Source: Bacteroidota bacterium (GTDB lineage Bacteria > Bacteroidota > Bacteroidia > UBA8524). Taken from it: a DNA stretch of 18,687 nt. The stretch lies in assembly GCA_003531115.1 (NCBI GenBank), contig DQHT01000140.1:2774-21460 (forward strand), written 5' to 3'. The notes under the pieces are model-generated. The model saw nothing but the letters and a program-made list of their open reading frames with translations. It made no database searches and was not told the DNA's origin. Of this stretch, positions 1 to 7,314 are shown piece by piece (the stretch's first letter is position 1; every line of letters begins with the position of its first letter). Both the position numbers and the translations under genes were made by a program.

Positions 1-310
1 AAACCATATTGCAGAAGCTGTGGAAGGTATGGATATGGACGCGGTAGGCATCCGGACCGATAAACTGCAACAACCTTTTGCGCATGGCAATGGTGCCGGC
101 GTCGGTATAGGTAAGGCATAAAATACTATGCGCCGGGGTATCCGTTTTAAGGAGGATGTTTCCGATCCGTGCGGCAAGGATCTGCGTTTTCCCTGTACCC
201 GGTCCTGCGATAACCAACACCGGTCCTTCAATGGCATTTACGGCCTCTGTTTGTGCGGCGTTGAGTTTTTCAAGTTCTTCGAGGAATACGGTGTTTTGGG
301 GAAGTGACAT
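1..310 (-). CDS. UvrD/Rep-type ATP-dependent DNA helicase, N-terminal 103 codons (runs off window)
   Basis: Superfamily 1 helicase, cut by the left edge of the window. Starting at the ATG at 308-310, the translation shows a Q-motif (LNAAQTEAV, residues 16-24), a Walker A loop (GPGTGKT, residues 36-42), a motif Ia region (LTYTDAGTIAMRKRL, about residues 66-80) and a motif Ib-like IHTFHSF (about 94-100). Motif Ia reads TDAG, not the TNKAA usual in classical UvrD/PcrA. I recall this variant from the large Bacteroidota UvrD-like helicases of about 1000 residues, some with a C-terminal nuclease, but the rest of the gene is not visible. The protein would unwind DNA 3' to 5' in repair or recombination. 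A candidate promoter lies only a few bases upstream of the ATG, so the mRNA may be nearly leaderless. Family assignment is firm; subfamily and gene name are not. Confidence 0.9.
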   Translation of the reverse strand, partial: MSLPQNTVFLEELEKLNAAQTEAVNAIEGPVLVIAGPGTGKTQILAARIGNILLKTDTPAHSILCLTYTDAGTIAMRKRLLQFIGPDAYRVHIHTFHSFCNMV

Positions 311-314
311 GTTC

Positions 315-346
315 CAAAAATAGGGAATTAAGGTTAAGGAAGTCAA
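315..346 (-). promoter_or_regulatory. Candidate Bacteroidota promoter for the UvrD-like helicase
   Basis: On the minus strand a perfect TAnnTTTG (-7) element, TATTTTTG, lies at 322-315, with a TTG at 346-344, 21 bases upstream. This is within the 17-23 range I recall for Bacteroidota sigma-A promoters, although 19 is the common spacing. Only four bases separate the -7 element from the ATG at 310, so transcription would begin at or next to the start codon. The TTG lies inside the short 7-mer repeat tract. Seen: both motifs. Inferred: activity. Confidence 0.45.
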
Positions 347-370
347 CGGTCAACGGACGACAGTCAACAG
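343..370. repeat. Four in-phase degenerate 7-mers (TCAACGG type)
   Basis: The plus strand reads TCAACGG, TCAACGG, ACGACAG, TCAACAG, four consecutive 7-mers in one phase, in the 72-bp gap between the helicase start and the end of the DUF4421 gene. On the minus strand it is a CCGTTGA/CTGTTGA repeat. It is short, imperfect and non-coding. It may be a small intergenic repeat family, and its right-hand edge supplies the TTG of the candidate helicase promoter. Confidence 0.5.
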
Positions 371-382
371 TATCGAAAGAGA

Positions 383-1453
383 TCAATAAAAAAACTTGTG
401 GTAGCGCGTGGGAATGATCAGGTTCACGCCAGTATCATAGGTTTTATCAAGAAGTTTCGGGGATTCGAGGCGCCAGCCAAAGGTAAATAGTCCCCTACCG
501 AACAAGGAGTTAATGTGGAAGGCGGTGGGGCGCAATATGGTGTAGTCGTTGCAGTTCTGAAAACCGATAAAAAAACGGGGGCCGTTGTAGCCGAATGAAA
601 AACGACTGTCGAGCATATTGGAGAGTTTAAACTCTCTTTTTTCTGTATCAACTCCCGGGATATCATACAGGAAATATTGAATATCCATACCCAAAAAGAG
701 GACACCTGTTAGATACCAACGGCCTTTGGTCCAGGTGCCGCCAATACCCGGACCGAAGCCCATACCGATGATCTGCATGGTTTTGATGTCGCCATAATCC
801 CCATAATCTGATCGCACGGCGCTGGGAATAAATGACGAGTCGGCCCGGGCCCGATGGGAATACAGGCTGCCATTTAAGAGCAAACCTCCCGCACTCCTTT
901 TCTGCCTTTCGCTGAAGGAGAAAGAGGAACGGTAGGAAAATTTATGGGGGTTAAACTGGTAGACCCCGCGAACCTTCACATAGGTAACCCGCATGTCTTC
1001 ACGAAGTTCATAGGGATAATTCCGATCAAAATTCAGGGTATCGTAAGCAGGGGTACTGCGATTGGAATAGCCCTGAACCTTTTGAAAGGTGAATTCGCCA
1101 AGAATATGCCGCGTAGCCCAAAGGCGGAAACTCAGGCTGGTAGCCTTCGTTTTGCCATACAGGCGTTCGCTTTCTTCACTGATCTTTTGCCGGAAACCAA
1201 GGGAAAAGTCGATGACCCGGTAGGAGATCCCAATACCAAATCCACCCCGCAGGTTAGGTTGGTAATTGAGCGCTTGTTGCATGGTATCTCCGGAAATAGG
1301 TCTTGGGGTGAGGTTAAGGTTATGTACTACCGAACTGATATACGGACTAAGCACCAGTTTGTTTGGGAATTCCTGGATATAGAGGCTGTCTACCTGAGCC
1401 TGAGTGCTCAATGTCAGCATCCATAAACCAATAAAAAGCAATGGCCGTAACAC
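383..1453 (-). CDS. DUF4421-like putative outer-membrane protein
   Basis: A 356-residue exported protein of unknown function. The GTG start at 1451-1453 places a clean signal peptide at the N-terminus (LLFIGLWMLTLSTQAQ, cleavage near residue 20). The next in-frame start, ATG at codon 12, would destroy that signal. The rest is rich in aromatic and alternating polar/hydrophobic stretches (GFGIGISYRVIDFSLGFRQK, FSYRSSFSFSE, RFSFGYNGPRFFIGF) and ends in aromatic residues (KFFY), as expected for an outer-membrane beta-barrel. The LSPYISSVVHNLNLTPR opening and the YGKTKATS segment resemble DUF4421 proteins of Bacteroidota; I make this match from memory of the family pattern. The gene begins 17 bp after the stop of the GT51 gene and is probably co-transcribed with it and frr. 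Export is well supported, the DUF name moderately, the barrel fold is inferred. Confidence 0.82.
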   Translation of the reverse strand: MLRPLLFIGLWMLTLSTQAQVDSLYIQEFPNKLVLSPYISSVVHNLNLTPRPISGDTMQQALNYQPNLRGGFGIGISYRVIDFSLGFRQKISEESERLYGKTKATSLSFRLWATRHILGEFTFQKVQGYSNRSTPAYDTLNFDRNYPYELREDMRVTYVKVRGVYQFNPHKFSYRSSFSFSERQKRSAGGLLLNGSLYSHRARADSSFIPSAVRSDYGDYGDIKTMQIIGMGFGPGIGGTWTKGRWYLTGVLFLGMDIQYFLYDIPGVDTEKREFKLSNMLDSRFSFGYNGPRFFIGFQNCNDYTILRPTAFHINSLFGRGLFTFGWRLESPKLLDKTYDTGVNLIIPTRYHKFFY

Positions 1454-1470
1454 GGGTCGAAAATAGGAAT

Positions 1471-3420
1471 TTATGGGATCAGATCGATCAATTCATCCTC
1501 ATCCATCATCAACGAATCCACCCCGAGCGTATCAAGGGGTACAACCAGATCGCGCGCAGGGCCTGATAAGAGGATATCCGGATTGTAGTTGACAGTATCG
1601 TCCGGCAACACCATTTCTTTCATCACCATGCGGCGCAAAATAAAATGCTGGAGGTCAACCATATAACTTCTTAAATGGCCGTCAGCCTCAAATCCATATT
1701 TAAACTTTTTAGGACGGGGAATGATATTGGCCAGGTAGATACATTCCTGCAGCGTGAGTTGCTCGGGGCGTTTCGAAAAGTAGAATTGAGAAGCCTCTCC
1801 AATTCCATAGACCCCCGGACCCCATTCAATGATGTTCACGTAAACTTCCATCATGCGCTGTTTGGAGGTGAGGCCTTGCCCTTCGATGAGCCATACGATC
1901 AGCGCTTCTTCGATCTTCCGGAAGACCGTTTTTTTGCGGCTGAGGAACACATTTTTAACCAGTTGCATGGAGATGGTGCTGCCTCCGCGTTTGAAACTTT
2001 TAACCCGGTAATTTTCGGCGATGGATTCGCGGAAAGCCTCAGGAATAAAGCCCCGGTGATGAAAAAAGGAAGGATCTTCAGAAACCAGAATGGCATTGAT
2101 CAGGTTTTGTGGAACGGCTTCTAAAGGCACAAAAGAGGGATTTTCAGGTCCGACCACAAAACTGCGGTAAGGCCGTTCATTTTCATAAACGGTATGGGTA
2201 AAGGAACCATTCATCAGAGCGAGGTTGGTGGCTCCGTATTTTTTAATCGCAAAATTCGTTTTATCGAAGTGGGAGTCGAAAAAGACATTTTCCGGATGAT
2301 CGCCATCCAATACAAAACGCAGGGTATAGGCCAGGCTTCCTTTGGCTTCTATCCCTCTTGTATCATCAAAAACACCTTTGGGCAGGGAAGCGAAAAATTC
2401 CGTGGCCGGCAGATCTTCGGTTTTTATAAGCAGGGCATATTGATTTCCGGCACGACTTAGCGGAACCTGAAGCCCGAAGCTGCCCCGGATCGCGTTGATC
2501 ACAAAGCTGGAATTGGTATCGACCGTGAGCCGGGAATTCGAGAAGGAAAGATCCATCTCAGTCGCCAGGTAGTGAAAACCAATGGTGTCAGCAGATAATT
2601 TGGGGTGGAAGAGCTCTAATCCGTTGATGCTCCCGGAAAGATGCAGTCCAAAACCATCGGCGCCGAGCCCCTTGTTTTCCAGGGCGAAACGGATGGTGTC
2701 GCTGCGAAAATCCAGTCCGAAGCGTTGGTATAGGGCAGGTAGCGGCGCTTTTTCATCGGCCGTGGCGAGGAGATTTATGCCATCAAACATCGATCCCTGA
2801 AAATGCCAGGTTTGTTTATTGAATTTATCGCTCAGAACTACTGTAGCGTTCAGGGCATCCTTATTGCTCACGATGCTATCCAGCAAAACATGAACGGGTC
2901 CCAATGAGTCGGAATAGCTGAGTTGGAATTCCGTGATGCTCATTTCCGAGGGGAAATAACGCTGGAACATGCGGTAGATCTTATATGGCAGCTCTTCTTC
3001 CTGGTCAGGTGCAGCTTCTTCTTTTGTCGTACTATCGGAGGGGACTGATACGGACTTTCTGCGTTCATAACGGGCAAAACCCTGGTGGAGTTCGATGGAT
3101 TTGATCAGGTGTTTTCCGCTGATCAAACGAAAGGGACGAATGCCGGCATGAAGATCTTCTATAAAAACAAGACTGTCCCCATTTTGGTTTTGGATCAATA
3201 GCCCGAACATGCCGGCCTTGCTGATACCTTTTAGTTCTGAATCCTGAATGCTGATATGATAGGAAGACCGGGCATTGATCTTAGCGATCTGCTTGTTCAA
3301 TACCCATTGAAACAACAGACCTTTAAAGAGCAGGAGCAGAATAATTGCACCAAGAAAAAAAGCCGCAACGTAAAGAAAAACACGCTGCAGCTTACTGAGA
3401 TTTTTAAGCCTGTTTGTCAA
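1471..3420 (-). CDS. Monofunctional GT51 peptidoglycan glycosyltransferase with large AsmA-like N-terminal region
   Basis: A 649-residue inner-membrane protein. Residues about 13-35 form one membrane anchor (FLYVAAFFLGAIILLLLF). Residues about 45-420 are periplasmic and not a penicillin-binding domain; the opening (LVFIEDLHAGIRPFRL, then GKHLIKSIELHQGFARYE) has the layered beta pattern of AsmA-like lipid-bridge proteins. Residues about 440-590 are GT51: motif 1 EDPSFFHHRG with catalytic Glu448, motif 2 GGSTISMQLVKN, motif 3 RKIEE with Glu505, and motif 4 KQRMMEVYVNIIEWGPGVYG. The family polymerises lipid II into glycan strands. No transpeptidase domain follows, and ordinary monofunctional enzymes (MtgA) are only about 240 residues. 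Translation starts at TTG (3418-3420): an in-frame TGA lies four codons upstream and no ATG precedes the anchor. The TTG is one base after the frr stop, suggesting coupling. GT51 is certain; the AsmA-like label is inference. Confidence 0.93.
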   Translation of the reverse strand: MTNRLKNLSKLQRVFLYVAAFFLGAIILLLLFKGLLFQWVLNKQIAKINARSSYHISIQDSELKGISKAGMFGLLIQNQNGDSLVFIEDLHAGIRPFRLISGKHLIKSIELHQGFARYERRKSVSVPSDSTTKEEAAPDQEEELPYKIYRMFQRYFPSEMSITEFQLSYSDSLGPVHVLLDSIVSNKDALNATVVLSDKFNKQTWHFQGSMFDGINLLATADEKAPLPALYQRFGLDFRSDTIRFALENKGLGADGFGLHLSGSINGLELFHPKLSADTIGFHYLATEMDLSFSNSRLTVDTNSSFVINAIRGSFGLQVPLSRAGNQYALLIKTEDLPATEFFASLPKGVFDDTRGIEAKGSLAYTLRFVLDGDHPENVFFDSHFDKTNFAIKKYGATNLALMNGSFTHTVYENERPYRSFVVGPENPSFVPLEAVPQNLINAILVSEDPSFFHHRGFIPEAFRESIAENYRVKSFKRGGSTISMQLVKNVFLSRKKTVFRKIEEALIVWLIEGQGLTSKQRMMEVYVNIIEWGPGVYGIGEASQFYFSKRPEQLTLQECIYLANIIPRPKKFKYGFEADGHLRSYMVDLQHFILRRMVMKEMVLPDDTVNYNPDILLSGPARDLVVPLDTLGVDSLMMDEDELIDLIP

Positions 3421-3421
3421 G

Positions 3422-3985
3422 TTAAACGGTCATAATTTCTTTTTCTTTTACCGCAGCCACCTCATCTACTTTGCTGATGAATTGATCGGTAATCTGCTGA
3501 ACGCTGGCTTCTGCATCCTTTGCCAGATCTTCTGCCAATCCTTCTCTTTGAAGTTTTTTAACCTTTTCATTCGAATCTTTACGAATGTTCCGGATGGAGA
3601 TCTTGCTGTTTTCAGCCTCTGTTTTGCAGGTTTTAACCAATTGTTTCCGGCGCTCTTCGGTAAGTGGCGGAACATTCAGACGGATAACCTCACCATCGTT
3701 CTGGGGATTCAGTCCGAGGTTACTTTCCATGATCGCCTTTTCGATCCCGCCGATAAGTTTTTTATCCCAGGGTTGAATAACCAAAGTTCGGGGATCGGGG
3801 GTATTGACATTGGCCGCCTGATTTAGCGGGGTCATTGCACCATAATAGTCGACGAGCAGGCCGTCAAGCATCGAAGGACTCGCTTTTCCGGCTCTGATTT
3901 TACTGAACTCCACATTCAGGTGTTGGATGGCTTTATCCATGGCCCCGCGGGTAAAGTCTAAAATACTTTTGATCTCTTCGGTCAT
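3422..3985 (-). CDS. frr: Ribosome recycling factor
   Basis: Full-length RRF, 187 residues against about 185 usual. With EF-G it splits the post-termination ribosome in the cytoplasm. Recognisable segments are FSKIRAGKASPSMLDGL (about residues 28-44), the VDYYGAMTPLNQ loop, DPRTLVIQPWDK (64-75), LNPQNDGEVIRLNVPPLTEERR (91-112, split by domain) and the conserved C-terminal RRDSNEKVKKL-type helix, here RKDSNEKVKKLQ. The ATG at 3983-3985 gives the normal N-terminus (MTEEIKS). In many bacteria frr follows pyrH; here the gene upstream on the same strand is capA-like, 48 bp away, and the GT51 gene follows after one base. A weak TTTCTTTG element (4015-4008) lies 22 bases before the ATG, one mismatch from the Bacteroidota -7 consensus, but it has no good -33 partner. 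Confidence 0.98.
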   Translation of the reverse strand: MTEEIKSILDFTRGAMDKAIQHLNVEFSKIRAGKASPSMLDGLLVDYYGAMTPLNQAANVNTPDPRTLVIQPWDKKLIGGIEKAIMESNLGLNPQNDGEVIRLNVPPLTEERRKQLVKTCKTEAENSKISIRNIRKDSNEKVKKLQREGLAEDLAKDAEASVQQITDQFISKVDEVAAVKEKEIMTV

Positions 3986-4033
3986 AATGCGTTTAATAGA
4001 ATCACTGCAAAGAAAATGAAATTCCGCAAATGC

Positions 4034-5377
4034 TCAGACTTCCATTGACGAAAGCTGGGGAGCCAGGTGGGTATTCCAAAAACGGCGTAGTTCACGAACT
4101 TCCATTTTGCTGCGTTTGGAGAGTTTTCCTTCGAATTTTTCCATTTTGTTGAGAGGCAGGAAGCGGAAATTAAATCCTTTTACCGGGTCGCCTGTCCAGA
4201 GGTATTGCGGCATGACTTCGAGTTTGGTAATAGCCACCGAATGATCGGCCAGTCGTGACAGGGTGAATTTTAAGCCCAGATGCAGGTGGCACCAGGTGAA
4301 AATGTCATACGCAACAAAATCCCCCTGGCTATATACGGCGATTCCCTTTTTTTGCGTGCCTGTATAGGGACAGGTAAAAGGGTAGTTTTCCAGGGGTTGT
4401 GGATTATGCGGGTGGCTGCCCAGGATCAGGTCGGGGCCGCAGGTTTCGAAAATACGATGCACATTGGCAACGGTATGGGCAGATGGGTAAGCCTGGTAGG
4501 CATTGCCGTTGTGCAGGGCAAGGATCACAAAGTCAGAACTTGCCCGTGCTTTTTGAACCAGCTCTTTGATGAGGCTCAGGTCGGCGTCGGGCAGGTTAAG
4601 GCGGCTTTGGTTGACGAGAAAGGCATGGTCATCAGGGATGTCCAGATGATTCAAACAATAAGTGGCCGCCACAATGGCAACGCGGATGCCGTTTTTTTCG
4701 ATGAGCGGAATACTTTGCTGTTCTTTTAAGGTTCGTGCTGTTCCGGTATGAAGGATCTCCAATTCGTCGAGGAAGTCGAGGGTTTGATGGATGCCGTGTA
4801 TGCCCATATCCATACTGTGATTGTTTGCTGTGCTGAGGATGTCAAATCCCCGGCCCATGCCTGAACCATTAAACAGACTAAAAAGTTCGGCATTCCCATT
4901 AAAGTGCATGTGGTTGAGCATCACTTCAGGCACGGCTGAAAGCGGTTGGGTAATATCCAATGGCGTTTCGAGGTTGGCGTAAACGATGTCGGCATCAAAA
5001 AACCAGGGGCCGATCTCATCCCATAAATGGGGGGCATTGGTCGGGTTCATCCATTGATAAGGCATCAGATCGCCCCCGCTGCTCAGGGTAATAGTGGTGG
5101 CACCTTCAGGAGCTTGCGGAAAAGAAAAATCCATTTGCCGGAAATAATCGGAAAGCGCGTCGGTTTCGGCTTTTTCCGGGGGATTGAGGTAATATTTGTA
5201 GGCGAAATAGAGGAGGTCTTTTGCCGTGTAAAAAGCCGGGTTTTCTTCAAAATCAGGCAATGGACGTTTCAGGTTGATAAAGGGTTTGATTATCAAGCCG
5301 ATGAGCCGGATAAGTCCAACCAATAGTTTGCCTTGCCAGGAAAAAGTGGATACCACCGGAAATTCACGCCGCTTCAC
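4034..5377 (-). CDS. CapA-family metallophosphatase-like protein
   Basis: A 447-residue protein of the CapA/PgsA (poly-gamma-glutamate synthesis, calcineurin-like) superfamily. Metal-site motifs occur in order: SSGGDLM (Asp103), VYANLETP (Asn135, Glu137), STANNHSMD (Asn186, His187), LALHNGNAYQAYPS (His289), ILGSHPHNPQPLE (His322, His324) and GIAVYSQGDFV. Where most CapA proteins have HWG, this one has HNG. There is no classical signal peptide; a hydrophobic stretch at about residues 16-34 (GKLLVGLIRLIGLIIKPF) may anchor it. The start is GTG at 5375-5377, overlapping the end of the GT87 gene by 14 bp, so translation is probably coupled. No capB or capC ligase genes are present, so a role in poly-gamma-glutamate is unsupported. 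Together with the GT87 neighbour, a surface glycan or lipid-linked sugar substrate is possible, but unproven. Family is firm, substrate unknown. Confidence 0.9.
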   Translation of the reverse strand: MKRREFPVVSTFSWQGKLLVGLIRLIGLIIKPFINLKRPLPDFEENPAFYTAKDLLYFAYKYYLNPPEKAETDALSDYFRQMDFSFPQAPEGATTITLSSGGDLMPYQWMNPTNAPHLWDEIGPWFFDADIVYANLETPLDITQPLSAVPEVMLNHMHFNGNAELFSLFNGSGMGRGFDILSTANNHSMDMGIHGIHQTLDFLDELEILHTGTARTLKEQQSIPLIEKNGIRVAIVAATYCLNHLDIPDDHAFLVNQSRLNLPDADLSLIKELVQKARASSDFVILALHNGNAYQAYPSAHTVANVHRIFETCGPDLILGSHPHNPQPLENYPFTCPYTGTQKKGIAVYSQGDFVAYDIFTWCHLHLGLKFTLSRLADHSVAITKLEVMPQYLWTGDPVKGFNFRFLPLNKMEKFEGKLSKRSKMEVRELRRFWNTHLAPQLSSMEV

Positions 5378-6524
5378 GCTTCAAATTTAGGCGATAGATG
5401 ACAAGGAATAGCAGAACAAGCAGTAAAGGAGGGTGAAAGTTAAAGGATGGAAGCAGATATCCCAAAGGCAGGTAAAAAACCAAAAAAGGCAGGAGAAATT
5501 TAGCCGGTAAACGGGAAAGGTCAACATAATAAAGCAGGCAGATGAAAAGGAGCAGGTCGTAATAAAGGTGATAGCTAAATAAAAAGGACAGGGTGATCAG
5601 AAGGACGAGAGAGGTTAATGCCTGAATTCTTTTTTTCAGCCTTAAGTAGACAGTAATTAGAGAAGTAAAAAGGACTAAAAAGGTGTCTGCCGGGGAAAAA
5701 TCATAGCCGCTTAGGGAATAGATCCAGGAGCTTAAGGAGGTGAGGTTGTGCCGGAGAAAATCGTGTTCCGGGGAATAAGCCACCGCCAGTTGGGCATTCA
5801 TGTTGTGGAACCAGCCCGAAAACTGGTCGCCAAATGAAGTTGGACCAGAGGAAAGAAGCAAAAGGATGAGTGCAAGCGAGGAAAATCCAAGGCTATATAG
5901 AAGACTTTTATACTTGCGTTCGGCGATGAGAAAAAAGACTATAGGCAGGGCCAGACTCGGCTTCAGGAATGCAAGGGCAAGGAACAAACCCGAAAGCGCA
6001 GGGCGGTTTTTGCTTTCTGCATAGAAGTGAATGAGTATAAAGAGGAGGCTGAACAAAAGGGGTTGACCCAGGATGAGCGCGGTATAGGTGCCTTTAAAAG
6101 CAAGTAGGATTAGAAGGCCCGGTAATAATTTATTGAGATGAAAACTGCCAGAGGCAAACAGGCCAATCAAAACAACTGCAGCTGCACAAAGCGTCCAGAA
6201 TAGGGCTCGTGCATCGTACCAAGCCCAATGGCTTAAAGGAATAAATGAAACAAGGACGGGCGGTGGATAGACGAGGTAGTTTTCCGGTCCGCCAGGCAGG
6301 GGTGATCCTTTCAATTCTTTCTCACTGAAATGATGTTTCCAATGTTCTTTAAGCAGGCTGTCGTTGTATGGATTTGCCCCTGAGTCAAGTACCTGTGCTC
6401 CGGCGTACAGCTGACGAAGGTCCAGGGGTTCATTGGGTTTGGCTGAATAAGTTAAAAAGCGCTGGACGTTGAGGCCCAGCATAAGCAGCAGAAACAGGAT
6501 AAGGGGAGATTTTGTCCAATGCAC
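5364..6524 (-). CDS. Integral-membrane glycosyltransferase, GT87/DUF2029-like
   Basis: A polytopic membrane protein with about ten hydrophobic helices. Near the N-terminus it has the GT-C/GT87 signature region PLDLRQLYAGAQVLDSGANP followed by YND, matching the DFxxYYxAAxxLxxGxxPY pattern of polyprenyl-phosphate-sugar-dependent mannosyltransferases. The acidic residue in LDLRQ is the likely catalytic Asp. It would transfer a sugar outside the inner membrane. The frame is open up to a GTG at 6549-6551 (395 residues), but that GTG lies in the 3' arm of the preceding gene's terminator. I therefore prefer the GTG at 6522-6524 (386 residues, MHWTKSPLILFLL); ATG at 6480-6482 is a third option but cuts into the first helix. 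The stop overlaps the CapA-like gene by 14 bp. No promoter was found between the terminator and the start. Membrane nature is certain, GT87 likely. Confidence 0.82.
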   Translation of the reverse strand: MHWTKSPLILFLLLMLGLNVQRFLTYSAKPNEPLDLRQLYAGAQVLDSGANPYNDSLLKEHWKHHFSEKELKGSPLPGGPENYLVYPPPVLVSFIPLSHWAWYDARALFWTLCAAAVVLIGLFASGSFHLNKLLPGLLILLAFKGTYTALILGQPLLFSLLFILIHFYAESKNRPALSGLFLALAFLKPSLALPIVFFLIAERKYKSLLYSLGFSSLALILLLLSSGPTSFGDQFSGWFHNMNAQLAVAYSPEHDFLRHNLTSLSSWIYSLSGYDFSPADTFLVLFTSLITVYLRLKKRIQALTSLVLLITLSFLFSYHLYYDLLLFICLLYYVDLSRLPAKFLLPFLVFYLPLGYLLPSFNFHPPLLLVLLFLVIYRLNLKREAA

Positions 6525-6539
6525 CGATACAAAGAAAAC

Positions 6540-6568
6540 AAAAAAAGCCACCCCGAGGGATGGCCTTT
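6540..6568 (-). terminator. Intrinsic terminator of the yceI-like gene
   Basis: Reading the minus strand, GCCATCC - CTCG - GGGTGGC forms a 7-bp stem (one G-U pair) with a tetraloop at 6564-6547, extended by G-U and A-U pairs, and is followed by seven consecutive T (6546-6540). It begins about 25 bases after the yceI-like stop codon at 6592. This is a standard Rho-independent terminator in orientation and position. It separates yceI from the GT87-capA pair. Confidence 0.85.
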
Positions 6569-6591
6569 GCTCTGTTCAATCGCGAGAAAAA

Positions 6592-7251
6592 TTATTTTGT
6601 TCCGACAAGAGCCACTTCAAAAGTGATCTCGTCTTTCAGGAGATTATCTTTCAGGTAGTCGAGTGTTTTTTGGTTGGTTTCTTTTGTTCCGCCCCAAACA
6701 ATGCCCCATTCGTTCCGGTTGATAACGATTTTTGCAGCAGCATTCACACCTGTTTCGGTGGTGGTAATGGTGGCTGGAAAACTCACGCCGTGGGTTTGTC
6801 CTTTAATGGTCAGGTTACCGGTAATTTTATGGGTGCCTTCTGTGCTTCCTTCAAGTTTTTCAACGGCCGTAATGTTGAAGGTAGAGGTGGCATAAGTTTC
6901 AACTTCAAAAAAATCGCCACTTTTCAAATGCGTTTCGAGGTTGGTTTTGTCTTCTCCTTCAGGTAAGTCAAGATCTTTGATCGTGGTCATGTCGATAGTG
7001 AAATTTCCTGCAGTCAGGTTTTCTCCTTCAAATGACAAGCTACCGTTTGTTAGCTGAACCGTTCCATTATGACTTCCGGTGATTTTCTTTTCTCCGAACC
7101 ATTTAACAGAACTTTGGGCAGGGTCAATGGCATAAGTTACCGCCTCTGAACTGGCAGTGGCAACTTCCTGGGTTTCTTCTGCGGTTTTTTTGGATTCACC
7201 ACATGCGGCGAAAAATATACCGGCCGCGAGTACTAGAATTAATTTTTTCAT
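6592..7251 (-). CDS. YceI-family lipoprotein
   Basis: A 219-residue lipoprotein: a short charged start and hydrophobic segment (MKKLILVLAAGIFFAAC) ending in lipobox Cys17. After a Glu/Thr-rich linker (about 18-38), the YceI domain fills the rest: YAIDPAQSSVKWFGEKKITG, HNGTVQLTNGSLSFEG, then DLPEGEDKTNLETHLKSGDF with FFEVETYATSTF, and HKITGNLTIKGQTHGVSFPA. YceI proteins are lipocalin-like beta-barrels that bind polyisoprenoids or similar long lipids in the periplasm; some respond to stress. Length is normal for the family plus the lipoprotein leader. The ATG at 7249-7251 is the only sensible start. It is monocistronic: a strong promoter lies 23 bases upstream and a terminator 25 bases downstream. 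Ligand unknown. Confidence 0.93.
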   Translation of the reverse strand: MKKLILVLAAGIFFAACGESKKTAEETQEVATASSEAVTYAIDPAQSSVKWFGEKKITGSHNGTVQLTNGSLSFEGENLTAGNFTIDMTTIKDLDLPEGEDKTNLETHLKSGDFFEVETYATSTFNITAVEKLEGSTEGTHKITGNLTIKGQTHGVSFPATITTTETGVNAAAKIVINRNEWGIVWGGTKETNQKTLDYLKDNLLKDEITFEVALVGTK

Positions 7252-7274
7252 CTTCTTGTTTTCGATTAGTTGTG

Positions 7275-7304
7275 CAAAGATAGACGAATTAAATGTATAT
7301 ACAA
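7275..7304 (-). promoter_or_regulatory. Bacteroidota housekeeping promoter of yceI-like gene
   Basis: On the minus strand a TTG (7304-7302) is followed by exactly 19 bases and then TATCTTTG (7282-7275), a perfect match to the Bacteroidota sigma-A consensus TTG-N19-TAnnTTTG. The ATG of the yceI-like gene lies 23 bases beyond the -7 element. This is the clearest promoter in the window. Confidence 0.85.
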
Positions 7305-7314
7305 CAATAAATTA

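Noticed and set aside
944..1426. Plus-strand open frame of 160 codons
   Set aside because: It lies wholly inside the DUF4421 gene on the other strand, has no family-like motif, and the minus-strand frame has a signal peptide and barrel-like pattern.
4034..5377. Poly-gamma-glutamate capsule biosynthesis locus
   Set aside because: Only a CapA-like protein is present; no ligase or other capsule genes are nearby, so the pathway cannot be claimed.
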